Source of the DNA: a virus | IMG/VR virus record: IMGVR_UViG_3300025886_003129 | Coordinates: 1-46,332 of that record | DNA length: 46,332 bases | Direction: 5' to 3' (one strand) | Part shown: positions 39,606-46,332 of the stretch, in pieces | Numbering within the stretch: the stretch's first letter is position 1 | How the letters are laid out: every line of letters begins with the position of its first letter | Translations under genes and position numbers: made by a program | The notes under the pieces: model-generated | Told to the model about the DNA's origin: nothing | The model's input: the letters and a program-made list of their open reading frames with translations, nothing else | Database searches by the model: none

Positions 39606-39634
39606 ATGGTATCACACATGAATTAAAATGTCAA
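39606..39634 (-). promoter_or_regulatory. sigma70-type promoter of the helicase operon
   Basis: On the - strand: TTGACA (39634-39629), 17-nt spacer, TACCAT (39611-39606), 6 nt to the ATG at 39599. Confidence 0.8.
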
Positions 39635-39909
39635 GAGCTTTCTTCGTCTCCGAGATCTGTAGAATCTAGATGCAGGTCTTGCGTTGCTACTTGCTCTAGG
39701 TATTGCTCTAGGGCCTTCCTTAGGCCCATTTCTACTATAGGAGAGGAGGCTTTTGTTATTATAGAGGGGGTTCCCATCTGGTTTACGTGGGTTAATATAA
39801 AGCCGCTATCTCCGCCTGTGGAACCCGTAAACTCAAAAATTTGAGAAAGAATACTCTCAGGGAAATTGAATTCACTTAAATTTTCTGGATCAATATTTTC
39901 GTCGCTCAT
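39631..39909 (-). CDS. hypothetical acidic protein, 92 aa
   Basis: Small, strongly acidic protein without recognised motif; helix-prone C-terminal half (ALEQYLEQVATQDL). Its start follows a GTGTA-type element by 3 nt. Its stop overlaps the -35 region of the helicase promoter. Confidence 0.6.
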   Translation of the reverse strand: MSDENIDPENLSEFNFPESILSQIFEFTGSTGGDSGFILTHVNQMGTPSIITKASSPIVEMGLRKALEQYLEQVATQDLHLDSTDLGDEESS

Positions 39910-39912
39910 ACA

Positions 39913-39923
39913 TTATATTACAC
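39913..39923 (-). promoter_or_regulatory. GTGTA-type promoter element
   Basis: On the - strand GTGTAATATAA is followed by 3 nt and the ATG at 39909. Confidence 0.6.
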
Positions 39924-39926
39924 AAA

Positions 39927-40337
39927 CTATAGATCTACTCCAAATTTAATAAATAATTCTTCATTAACTGTATCGCTTTCGTATATCTCTATCAGTTTAA
40001 TATCATTGATTTTGCAAAACTCTAGTTTATCTGCGTCTCTTTTTAATTGATTTATGTAATTAATTTTGTTTTTTCCGTGAAAAAAGGGCACATACTGAGT
40101 GTGCTGTCTACCTTGGACCTCTATTGCTATTTTTTTATTAGCATTGTAAAAATCAAGAGATAATCTGGTTCCTACAACTGGAAATTCTTCGAAGACGATA
40201 TGCTTGTGCCAGTATTTTTTTAAGAATGTTTTTGTTGCTTTTTGAAGCTTGCTCCTGCTGTGCCCATCCCAGTCTACTAGATATTTTTTAGATTTAGATA
40301 CGGTTCTTTCTGAGCCAACAAGAGTTTTAAACCGCAT
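39927..40337 (-). CDS. small PD-(D/E)XK/VSR-like endonuclease, 136 aa
   Basis: The core LSLDFYNANKKIAIEVQGRQHTQYV (Asp ... Glu-Val-Gln) followed by QLKRDADKLEFCKINDIKLIEI is the pattern of small phage endonucleases of the restriction-like fold, related to VSR and DUF559 proteins. It overlaps the recombinase gene by 11 nt, so it may serve in recombination-dependent replication. Confidence 0.7.
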   Translation of the reverse strand: MRFKTLVGSERTVSKSKKYLVDWDGHSRSKLQKATKTFLKKYWHKHIVFEEFPVVGTRLSLDFYNANKKIAIEVQGRQHTQYVPFFHGKNKINYINQLKRDADKLEFCKINDIKLIEIYESDTVNEELFIKFGVDL

Positions 40338-41439
40338 CGGTCAAGCTCTTAAAGTCTTTGTATAGAAAATCGCTAAGAGCTTGGTTTTCTTCTAGGAAAC
40401 TTATAATCCTCTGGTCCCCTTGAAACTTTTCCGGAATCTCTATTTTTTTAGAGCCCAGCTCTTTAATTAGATCTTCGGATACCGATATCCAGGCTCCGCT
40501 TTTGCTAATTAATTTAAATAAATATAGCATGTCAAGAATTTCTCTCGCCCTCCATACCGAGCTTCCTTTTTTTTGCCCGTATTTAATTGGATACCTTACG
40601 ACAGATCCAGTTTTCTCATTGACACTTTTTCTGAATTTTATTTTACAATAGTGGCCTATGGGCTCCCCTTTGGCTTCTAGCGTGGTGGCGCTAGGGTTTT
40701 TAAATATCATATCAGAAGTATACCTCTCTTGAAATTCAAGAATAAAGTTTGCGTAGTGCTTGACTGCGTTCCCGCCAGCTTCTTTTGTTTTTGGACCGCC
40801 TCTTGCAGCATAAGGGTTTGTCGCGACCTCTACCCTGACTTGGCTCGTCAGTATCATCGTGTGTCCCATTTTAGATATTGGTAGTACCATTTTTTTTAAA
40901 AAAACTGAAGTTATGAGAGCTCCCCCCGCAACCTGCTCCGATTCGGCGAATGGCTTATTTATGTCCCCAACCCTGCACAAGGCATCAACACTATCAATAA
41001 TAAACATGTATTTCTTTCCTTCTTCGTTTTGGAAAACAAGCTCCCTTACCAATTCAAAAACTTTTTCAAAAATGTTACAATCAAAGATAAAAAATTTATC
41101 AGGAGAAAGGTCAACTCCTGCCCGCTCTAGCATTTCGGGGCTCAACCTACCTTCGCTTTTGATGTATATGATCATGCCTTCTTTTTTAAAATGATTTTGA
41201 AAGTTTTTGGCAAAAGATAGCGCGCAGCTAGTTTTGCCGCCTTCGTTTATCCCTGTGAACCTATGCGCTCCAGACGGCAGGCCTCCCCCTAGAGCCATGT
41301 CTAAATTTAAGCTTCCGCTTGATATTTTATAATCTTCCGATTCATAAAAGTTATAATGATATTTCTGGTTATCTTTATCATTTAAGAATTTAGAAATTTG
41401 ATCTGTAGTTTGCGGTTGTTCTTTTTTTGTTTTACTCAT
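40327..41439 (-). CDS. UvsX/RecA-type recombinase, 370 aa
   Basis: Walker A GINEGGKT; Walker B FIIDSVDAL; the L1/L2 region MILTSQVRVEVATNPYAARGGPKTKEAGGNAVKHY fits phage RecA/UvsX proteins. The catalytic Glu region reads YIKSEGRL. It forms filaments on single-stranded DNA for strand exchange. Overlaps the upstream small gene by 8 nt and the endonuclease gene by 11 nt. Confidence 0.9.
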   Translation of the reverse strand: MSKTKKEQPQTTDQISKFLNDKDNQKYHYNFYESEDYKISSGSLNLDMALGGGLPSGAHRFTGINEGGKTSCALSFAKNFQNHFKKEGMIIYIKSEGRLSPEMLERAGVDLSPDKFFIFDCNIFEKVFELVRELVFQNEEGKKYMFIIDSVDALCRVGDINKPFAESEQVAGGALITSVFLKKMVLPISKMGHTMILTSQVRVEVATNPYAARGGPKTKEAGGNAVKHYANFILEFQERYTSDMIFKNPSATTLEAKGEPIGHYCKIKFRKSVNEKTGSVVRYPIKYGQKKGSSVWRAREILDMLYLFKLISKSGAWISVSEDLIKELGSKKIEIPEKFQGDQRIISFLEENQALSDFLYKDFKSLTDAV

Positions 41440-41764
41440 CTATAAATTGTCTTATTGTTTTTGTTTTTTTTAGGATCGCTCTGTCTTCCCCTTCTTTTTC
41501 GCCAAGCTTGATGGTTATTTTTTCAGGGATCTTATAGGAAAATTCCCTATACTTCTTTTTAATAATAAGTAAACCTTTGGGAGATTTCAATACTGCCAAG
41601 GAGGGCACCTTTCTTATTCTAACTTTTTCCCAGAAATCAAGGTCTTGAAAGGTGGACATTAGATCATTGAGCAGCTTCATTTCTCTGGCCCAGAAAATTC
41701 TTTTTTGATTTTTGGGCTCGACGACTAGCTTTTTAATTAAGTCCCTTTTGTTTATTTTTTTCAC
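41432..41764 (-). CDS. hypothetical basic protein, 110 aa, GTG start
   Basis: Lys-rich protein with no recognised motif. The GTG start is supported by a consensus promoter ending 6 nt upstream, so the mRNA would begin at the GTG. It overlaps the recombinase gene by 8 nt; a recombination-accessory role (UvsY-like, for example) would suit the place but there is no sequence evidence. Confidence 0.6.
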   Translation of the reverse strand: MKKINKRDLIKKLVVEPKNQKRIFWAREMKLLNDLMSTFQDLDFWEKVRIRKVPSLAVLKSPKGLLIIKKKYREFSYKIPEKITIKLGEKEGEDRAILKKTKTIRQFIDE

Positions 41765-41770
41765 TCAGTC

Positions 41771-41799
41771 AGTATAAGTGATTGAGCGTTTTTTGTCAA
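41771..41799 (-). promoter_or_regulatory. sigma70-type promoter of the recombinase operon
   Basis: On the - strand: TTGACA (41799-41794), 17-nt spacer, TATACT (41776-41771), 6 nt to the GTG at 41764. Confidence 0.85.
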
Positions 41800-43826
41800 G
41801 GGGTAAATTTATATTCAGGTTTACTTTTTTTATATTCTCTATTGTCTAATCTATTGTCGAGGTATTTTTTAATGTTAGATTCGAAGACCTTTAGTAGGAG
41901 TGGGCCTTTTCTTTCTGGGCAGATCTCGTCAATCTCGCAACCTATGGATTGACAGTTTAGTATTTCAGCTTTATTAAAGTCGCCGACCTTGGTGAAGGTG
42001 TGGGATCCGCCCAACTCGGAGGTTACTTCAACGGAGAAGTTTCCATTACCTAGGTTGTTTTTTATTATCAGAGAATTGTCTTGAGCCCCTGACGCCTCAG
42101 ATAACAACTTGTCTCTTTGGGTTTTTAGTTGTTCGATTTGTTCTGAGAGGCCTATGCATTTGGAATGTTCTAGCTTTACGGTTTGATTTTCGCTTTTAAG
42201 TAGATCTATTTCAGATATTAATTTACTTGTGTTTGCCGACCGCTCTTTAAGCTTTAAGTTTTCTTCCTCAAGGGTCAGCGTTTTATTCTTGAGGTTCGCC
42301 ATGTGAGTCAAGCTTTCTTCTAGCTTTTCTTTTAGCTTTGTTATTTTATCTTTATTTTCTCCGTGCTTTGTAAAGACGCTTTTTATTTCTCTACAGTCTT
42401 CGTCGAACTTTTCGAGCTTGCACAGAATGTTGCTTTTTTCGTTTTTTAATTTATTTAATATAGCAGATTCCTGTTCTTTCTTTTTTATTAGATTGTCAAT
42501 TTCTTCTTTTATTGGAGAATGTTTTTCCATGTCGATTATACTTTTCTCTGTTTCTAGTTTGATTAGCCTTATTGCGTCTTTGTTTTCAGAGATTTCTTTT
42601 TGGTACTGTTTTATTTGCTCTTCGTGGAGATCTATAATTTTGGAGTTTTCGTCAATATCTTTTTGTCTCTCTGTGAGCTCTAGCTCTTTTGAGGTTATTT
42701 CTCTTTCCTTGAATTCTAGCTCAGATGTTTTTTTGATGTAAGATTCTTCGTCTATAATTATATTTGGAAATCTTTTTGATAAGCTAATGTGCGCAGCCAA
42801 CACTAGCAATATAGCTAGGGGATCAAATACAAAGATGAGAATCAATATAACTATCCTTACTGCTTTGCTAATATCAAAGGAAGATCCAGTTAGGTCTGAA
42901 ATAAATTCCGCAACATATTTAATTGGCCCAACCTCGGCTTCCAGCTGCCGCGTTCCGTCGCTGTAGTTAAATTTTTCTTGCTCCAGGGCGTCAATATCGT
43001 CTAAGGCTTTGGATATATTAGTGTTAAGAAGCTCAACTTTGGATTCTGAGTCTCCTGGATTTTCAAACCCTAGGGATTGATATTCTTGTATCCTCTTTCT
43101 TATATTGGATATTATTTCAGAAGTTTCTGCTCTTTGTTTCGATATATTATCTTCTGCTATTTTTATTTTTTTAGCTATATTTTCTCTTTCACTTTTTTGA
43201 TCTAATATCTTAGCTTCAATATCTTTCTTTTTACTGGAGAATAATCCGCCAGATTTGTTTTTTAAATCATTTAATTCTTTGTCTAGTGTGGAGGTTTTAT
43301 TATTGAGGGACTTTAATATTTCATTGTCGATGCTTATGTCTCTGTCTAGTTGGTTTGTTAGTTGTGATATTTTTTCCTGTTCGAGCTTTATATTTTCCGA
43401 GGTTTTTCCTCCAAGGTTTTCTGATTTCTCTTCTTTTTTAGCTATCAACTCTTTCTGTCTCTGGATGTATTCTCTCTGTCTTTCTATTTTGTTTTCCACT
43501 TGAGCAACTAAAGCTTTAGACTTTTCTGCAACTTGCTCATGCTCTATGTGGGACTTGGATAGAAATCCAAAAATCCCCATGCTTGTTATTCCCATCAAAA
43601 CAAGAATTGCAGAAAAAAGATAAAACTTTATCATTCTTGGTGCCGACTTCCAGTTTTTGTGAAGCCAAATTGACGCTATAATTTTACCTATTTCTAGAAC
43701 GGATCCCATGGCTATCACTGCGTACATGGATCCTGGAAAGATGGTTGCTAGGCCGATAATACTGAAGTATGCTGCTATGATAGAAATGCTTAGCGCGGAA
43801 ATTAATGTTGTTATTGCAAAAATCAT
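41796..43826 (-). CDS. large membrane coiled-coil protein, 676 aa
   Basis: Three N-terminal membrane segments (about residues 5-25, 29-51 and 68-92) are followed by a coiled coil (about 100-300), a fourth hydrophobic segment (about 322-346), a second long coiled coil (about 360-580) and a C-terminal domain with several Cys. The first 70 residues closely resemble a conserved protein of unknown function in large marine phages. The architecture suggests an inner-membrane scaffold. Stop lies over the -35 of the recombinase promoter. Confidence 0.75.
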   Translation of the reverse strand: MIFAITTLISALSISIIAAYFSIIGLATIFPGSMYAVIAMGSVLEIGKIIASIWLHKNWKSAPRMIKFYLFSAILVLMGITSMGIFGFLSKSHIEHEQVAEKSKALVAQVENKIERQREYIQRQKELIAKKEEKSENLGGKTSENIKLEQEKISQLTNQLDRDISIDNEILKSLNNKTSTLDKELNDLKNKSGGLFSSKKKDIEAKILDQKSERENIAKKIKIAEDNISKQRAETSEIISNIRKRIQEYQSLGFENPGDSESKVELLNTNISKALDDIDALEQEKFNYSDGTRQLEAEVGPIKYVAEFISDLTGSSFDISKAVRIVILILIFVFDPLAILLVLAAHISLSKRFPNIIIDEESYIKKTSELEFKEREITSKELELTERQKDIDENSKIIDLHEEQIKQYQKEISENKDAIRLIKLETEKSIIDMEKHSPIKEEIDNLIKKKEQESAILNKLKNEKSNILCKLEKFDEDCREIKSVFTKHGENKDKITKLKEKLEESLTHMANLKNKTLTLEEENLKLKERSANTSKLISEIDLLKSENQTVKLEHSKCIGLSEQIEQLKTQRDKLLSEASGAQDNSLIIKNNLGNGNFSVEVTSELGGSHTFTKVGDFNKAEILNCQSIGCEIDEICPERKGPLLLKVFESNIKKYLDNRLDNREYKKSKPEYKFTP

Positions 43827-43856
43827 GATATTTATAATTTATTTTTAAAATGTTTA

Positions 43857-43867
43857 TATTTATACAC
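43857..43867 (-). promoter_or_regulatory. GTGTA-type promoter element
   Basis: On the - strand GTGTATAAATA, 30 nt before the ATG at 43826; a longer leader than in the other cases. It overlaps the gap before the 58-residue gene's stop. Confidence 0.45.
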
Positions 43868-43870
43868 CAA

Positions 43871-44047
43871 TCAATCTTTAGCTTCTGACATTATTACCGT
43901 TATTGTTTGGCCATTGTCTAGCTCTATTATGGCGAAAATAGCTCCGTCGTTAGCCCCTCCAACTTCTTCGTACTCCTTGGTTATAGTGCCCTCGACCTCT
44001 CCCTGCGCTGTGCTAACCAAGCATCTTTTCTGTTTTTTGTTTGACAT
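43871..44047 (-). CDS. small hypothetical protein, 58 aa
   Basis: An open frame from ATG 44047 to TGA 43871 encodes a 58-residue protein (begins MSNKKQKRCLVSTAQ, ends MSEAKD). The C-terminal part looks like a short beta-strand pair (AIFAIIELDNGQTITVIM). A perfect GTGTATATATA element 3 nt before the ATG supports it as real. Function unknown. Confidence 0.65.
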   Translation of the reverse strand: MSNKKQKRCLVSTAQGEVEGTITKEYEEVGGANDGAIFAIIELDNGQTITVIMSEAKD

Positions 44048-44050
44048 TCT

Positions 44051-44061
44051 TATATATACAC
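44051..44061 (-). promoter_or_regulatory. GTGTA-type promoter element
   Basis: On the - strand GTGTATATATA is followed by 3 nt (AGA) and the ATG at 44047. Confidence 0.6.
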
Positions 44062-44126
44062 AATCAGCTATAACCTTAAAGTTGAAAGTTAACTTTCAAC
44101 TTTGGGTAGACTTTACTTTAACTTTT

Positions 44127-44137
44127 GTGTACCATAA
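44127..44137 (+). promoter_or_regulatory. GTGTA-type promoter element of the portal gene
   Basis: GTGTACCATAA, 3 nt (GGG), ATG at 44141. Confidence 0.55.
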
Positions 44138-44140
44138 GGG

Positions 44141-46138
44141 ATGAGTAAAAGAAAATATAATAAAAAGTCTAATTATTGGAATAAGTTCGAAAAGCAAGAG
44201 CCCTCCTCTATTAGCGATTATATTAAAGCTCAAGAAAGCCTTGACCCCATTGCTCCTATGTCTGCGGGAGAGCCGTTTTACTCAGAGTCAAAAGCCAACT
44301 ATTCAAGATCGCCAAGCAAAAACGAAGATACCGTATCTCGGAGAAACTATATACATAGCAACAATAAAAAGGACAGGTTTGCCAATATATCTGGAGGGTT
44401 ATTACCTTACACTTATGGCTCGGACGGAGTAAGCGTAAGAGAATCTATCGAATTGTGCCAAAAGGCCTACGCTAATGTATCTGTATTTAGAAACGCTATA
44501 GACGTTATGTCTGAGTTTGCTAATGCAGAGGTATACCTTGAAGGAGGGACTCAAAAATCAAGAGATTTTATAACTAAATGGTTTGACAAAATCAACCTAT
44601 GGAATCTAAAGGATCAATATTTTAGAGAATATTATCGAAGCGGTAATATATTTTTATACAGAGTTGATGGCTCTTTTTCTAAGGACGATTTCGATAAATT
44701 AAGTAAAGTTTACGGGTCAACCATATCGCTGCAACCCGGCAAGCTGCCGGTTAGGTATGTTATGCTTAACCCTTTTGACGTTACAGCGAATAAAGCAAGC
44801 TCTTTTGAGTCGGGGGCGTACGAAAAAGTACTTTCAGAGTACGATATAGAAAGGTTAAAGAATCCAAAGACCGACTATGATCAAGAAGTATTTGATTCTC
44901 TAGACAAAAGCGTTAAGGATAAAATTGTTAACGGAAGCTATAACTCAGACGGAATAAATATAAAGCTTGACCCATCTAAATTAATATACTCATTTTATAA
45001 AAAGCAGGATTACGAACCTTTTGCTATTCCGTTTGGTTATCCAGTGCTAGACGATATTAACTTTAAATTAGAACTAAAAAAAATAGATCAAGCTATCTGT
45101 AGAACTATTGAGAATGTTATACTTCTCATAACAATGGGCGCGGAGCCCGATAAGGGAGGCATTAACCCGAGAAACATGGAGGCCATGCAAAACTTATTCA
45201 AAAACGAAAGCGTGGGTCGAGTTTTAGTTAGCGACTACACCACTAAAGCTCAATTTATAATTCCAGATATAGGCAAGGTTGTTGGCCCCAGCAAATACGA
45301 AGTTATTAACGCCGATATAAAAGAAGGGCTTCAGAACGTTATAGTAGGGGATGAGAGGTATAGCAATACGCAGGTCAAAACAACAATCTTTATGGAAAGG
45401 CTAAAGGAATCTAGGAACGCTTTTTTGTATGATTTTCTTCAGCCTCAAATAAAAATGGTTTGCCAGAATTTAGGTTTTAGAAAATACCCTGTCGTTAAAT
45501 TTCAAGAGACAGACGTTAAAGATGAGGTCCAATTACAAAGGGTCGCAACAAGACTTATGGAGCTGGGGGTTATCACTCCACAGCAAGGAATGGAGGTTCT
45601 AAACAAGGGAATATACCCCAATTCGGAGGATTTAGATTCCGCTCAAAAAGAATTTATCAAACAAAGAAAAGATGGGATGTTTAACCCTATCGTTGGCGGA
45701 ACCCCAATGATAAATCCCCCTGATCCCCCCGAAGGAAACGTTCAGAAGCCAAAAGCTAAGTCTGAAGTTGGAAGGCCTGTCGGGACTTCTGAGATACCGC
45801 AAGAGTCCAAGGCAAAGGATTTATACAGCAGAGAAGCTCTTCAGAGCGTTATATACCAAACCGAAGCTTTGAAGAAAACCGCTCAATCAGAGATGAAAAA
45901 CAAATCATCAAAGAAGAGGTTAAGTAAGTCGGAAAAAAACATGCTTGACGAATTGTGCGCTTCCGTTATTATCTCTGAAGACTCGTCCAATTGGGACGAA
46001 AAGTTAAAACAGTGCATTGCCTCTTCTGCTAATATAGCAAAATTGGGCACTCAAATAGGAGTTCAAGATATAGCTTCCGAGCATCAGCTCGATTTATATT
46101 CTGCAGCATTACTCTTTCACAGCAAAAGGGGGCAATAA
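44141..46138 (+). CDS. portal vertex protein, 665 aa
   Basis: The N-terminal 70 residues are polar and disordered, followed by the portal pattern: GVSVRESIELCQKAYANVSVFRNAIDVMSEFANAEVYLEGG, KDQYFREYYRSGNIFLYRVDG, and a long central helix region FLYDFLQPQIKMVCQNLGF. The C-terminal 130 residues are Lys/Pro-rich then helical. It forms the DNA entry ring of the head and docks terminase. It is 32 kb from the terminase gene in this window, an unusual separation. The gene ahead on the other strand diverges from it. Confidence 0.85.
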   Translation: MSKRKYNKKSNYWNKFEKQEPSSISDYIKAQESLDPIAPMSAGEPFYSESKANYSRSPSKNEDTVSRRNYIHSNNKKDRFANISGGLLPYTYGSDGVSVRESIELCQKAYANVSVFRNAIDVMSEFANAEVYLEGGTQKSRDFITKWFDKINLWNLKDQYFREYYRSGNIFLYRVDGSFSKDDFDKLSKVYGSTISLQPGKLPVRYVMLNPFDVTANKASSFESGAYEKVLSEYDIERLKNPKTDYDQEVFDSLDKSVKDKIVNGSYNSDGINIKLDPSKLIYSFYKKQDYEPFAIPFGYPVLDDINFKLELKKIDQAICRTIENVILLITMGAEPDKGGINPRNMEAMQNLFKNESVGRVLVSDYTTKAQFIIPDIGKVVGPSKYEVINADIKEGLQNVIVGDERYSNTQVKTTIFMERLKESRNAFLYDFLQPQIKMVCQNLGFRKYPVVKFQETDVKDEVQLQRVATRLMELGVITPQQGMEVLNKGIYPNSEDLDSAQKEFIKQRKDGMFNPIVGGTPMINPPDPPEGNVQKPKAKSEVGRPVGTSEIPQESKAKDLYSREALQSVIYQTEALKKTAQSEMKNKSSKKRLSKSEKNMLDELCASVIISEDSSNWDEKLKQCIASSANIAKLGTQIGVQDIASEHQLDLYSAALLFHSKRGQ

Positions 46139-46141
46139 GAC

Positions 46142-46332
46142 ATGGGCGCGTTCGAGACCTTCGTAAATGCTAACCTGGGTATAAGAAAACCTTTAATCTC
46201 TGATATTGGGCCCCCTTCGGGAAGCTCGAAGGCTGCAGGGATTATAGGTTCTGAATATATAGATACTGATAGTAATTTTTTGTATGAAAAAACTGGAGAG
46301 AATAATTTAAGCGACTGGGTATTCACAAGAAA
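46142..46332 (+). CDS. N-terminal part of a putative virion protein (3' end outside window)
   Basis: ATG at 46142, 3 nt after the portal stop. The 63 visible residues run open to the edge. The segment SKAAGIIGSEYIDTDSNFLYEKTGENNLSDWVFT is typical of fibre or baseplate-associated proteins that begin with a repeated sheet. No further assignment possible. Confidence 0.6.
   Translation, partial: MGAFETFVNANLGIRKPLISDIGPPSGSSKAAGIIGSEYIDTDSNFLYEKTGENNLSDWVFTR

Overview
The window is an AT-rich stretch of a tailed double-stranded DNA bacteriophage. The evidence is a contiguous head-morphogenesis set (terminase large subunit, protease/scaffold, decoration protein, major capsid protein, portal), a phage-type sigma factor, and a complete replication and nucleotide-metabolism set. 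It is a fragment: the first gene lacks its 5' end and the last runs off the 3' end. The host is probably in or near the Planctomycetes-Verrucomicrobia-Chlamydiae group. This is inference, from a DUF1549/DUF1553 plus DUF1501 gene pair typical of Planctomycetes and Verrucomicrobia, a Chlamydia-like class Ic ribonucleotide reductase, and a secreted M64 peptidase with a Trp/Tyr-rich C-terminal module of the kind seen in Verrucomicrobia.

Layout. Positions 1-14,888 are mostly + strand: small virion, membrane and lysis-type genes, the M64 peptidase, a GAF protein, a zinc-ribbon protein, a sigma factor, an ERCC4-type nuclease, terminase, and the head genes up to a strong terminator at 13,380, followed by three smaller putative head genes. 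Positions 14,869-44,047 are - strand: a ClpC-like unfoldase, a split replicative DNA polymerase III alpha (polymerase part, DnaQ-like exonuclease, SET protein, PHP part), the DUF1501/DUF1549 cassette, class Ic ribonucleotide reductase, small membrane and outer-membrane proteins, Hsp20, a TnpB/Cas12-like protein beside a tandem-repeat array, a GDP-fucose and Nudix block, a PD-(D/E)XK nuclease, primase, DnaB helicase, a UvsX/RecA recombinase and a large coiled-coil membrane protein. From 44,141 the + strand resumes with the portal gene.

The most unusual element is at 30,425-32,464. A 483-residue RuvC/zinc-ribbon protein (TnpB/Cas12 superfamily) sits tail-on to five tandem units of 103 bp. The units are nearly identical except for one 6-7 nt hypervariable segment and a single hairpin-loop base. 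The last unit encodes the effector's C-terminus. The array has a consensus promoter at one end (+ strand) and a hairpin with a T8 tract at the same end for - strand transcripts. It does not have ordinary CRISPR geometry, because the variable segments are far too short, and it is not an ordinary IS605 element, because no second gene or left end is visible. It is a candidate for a new RNA-guided or RNA-regulatory system.

Two promoter classes can be read directly. Early/replication-type genes use near-perfect TTGACA-N17-TATAAT promoters. A second set, mostly structural or late genes, uses a GTGTAnnnnAn element. In both classes the start codon often lies only 3-7 nt beyond the element, which predicts leaderless mRNAs; downstream genes in operons instead use Shine-Dalgarno sites or ATGA overlaps.
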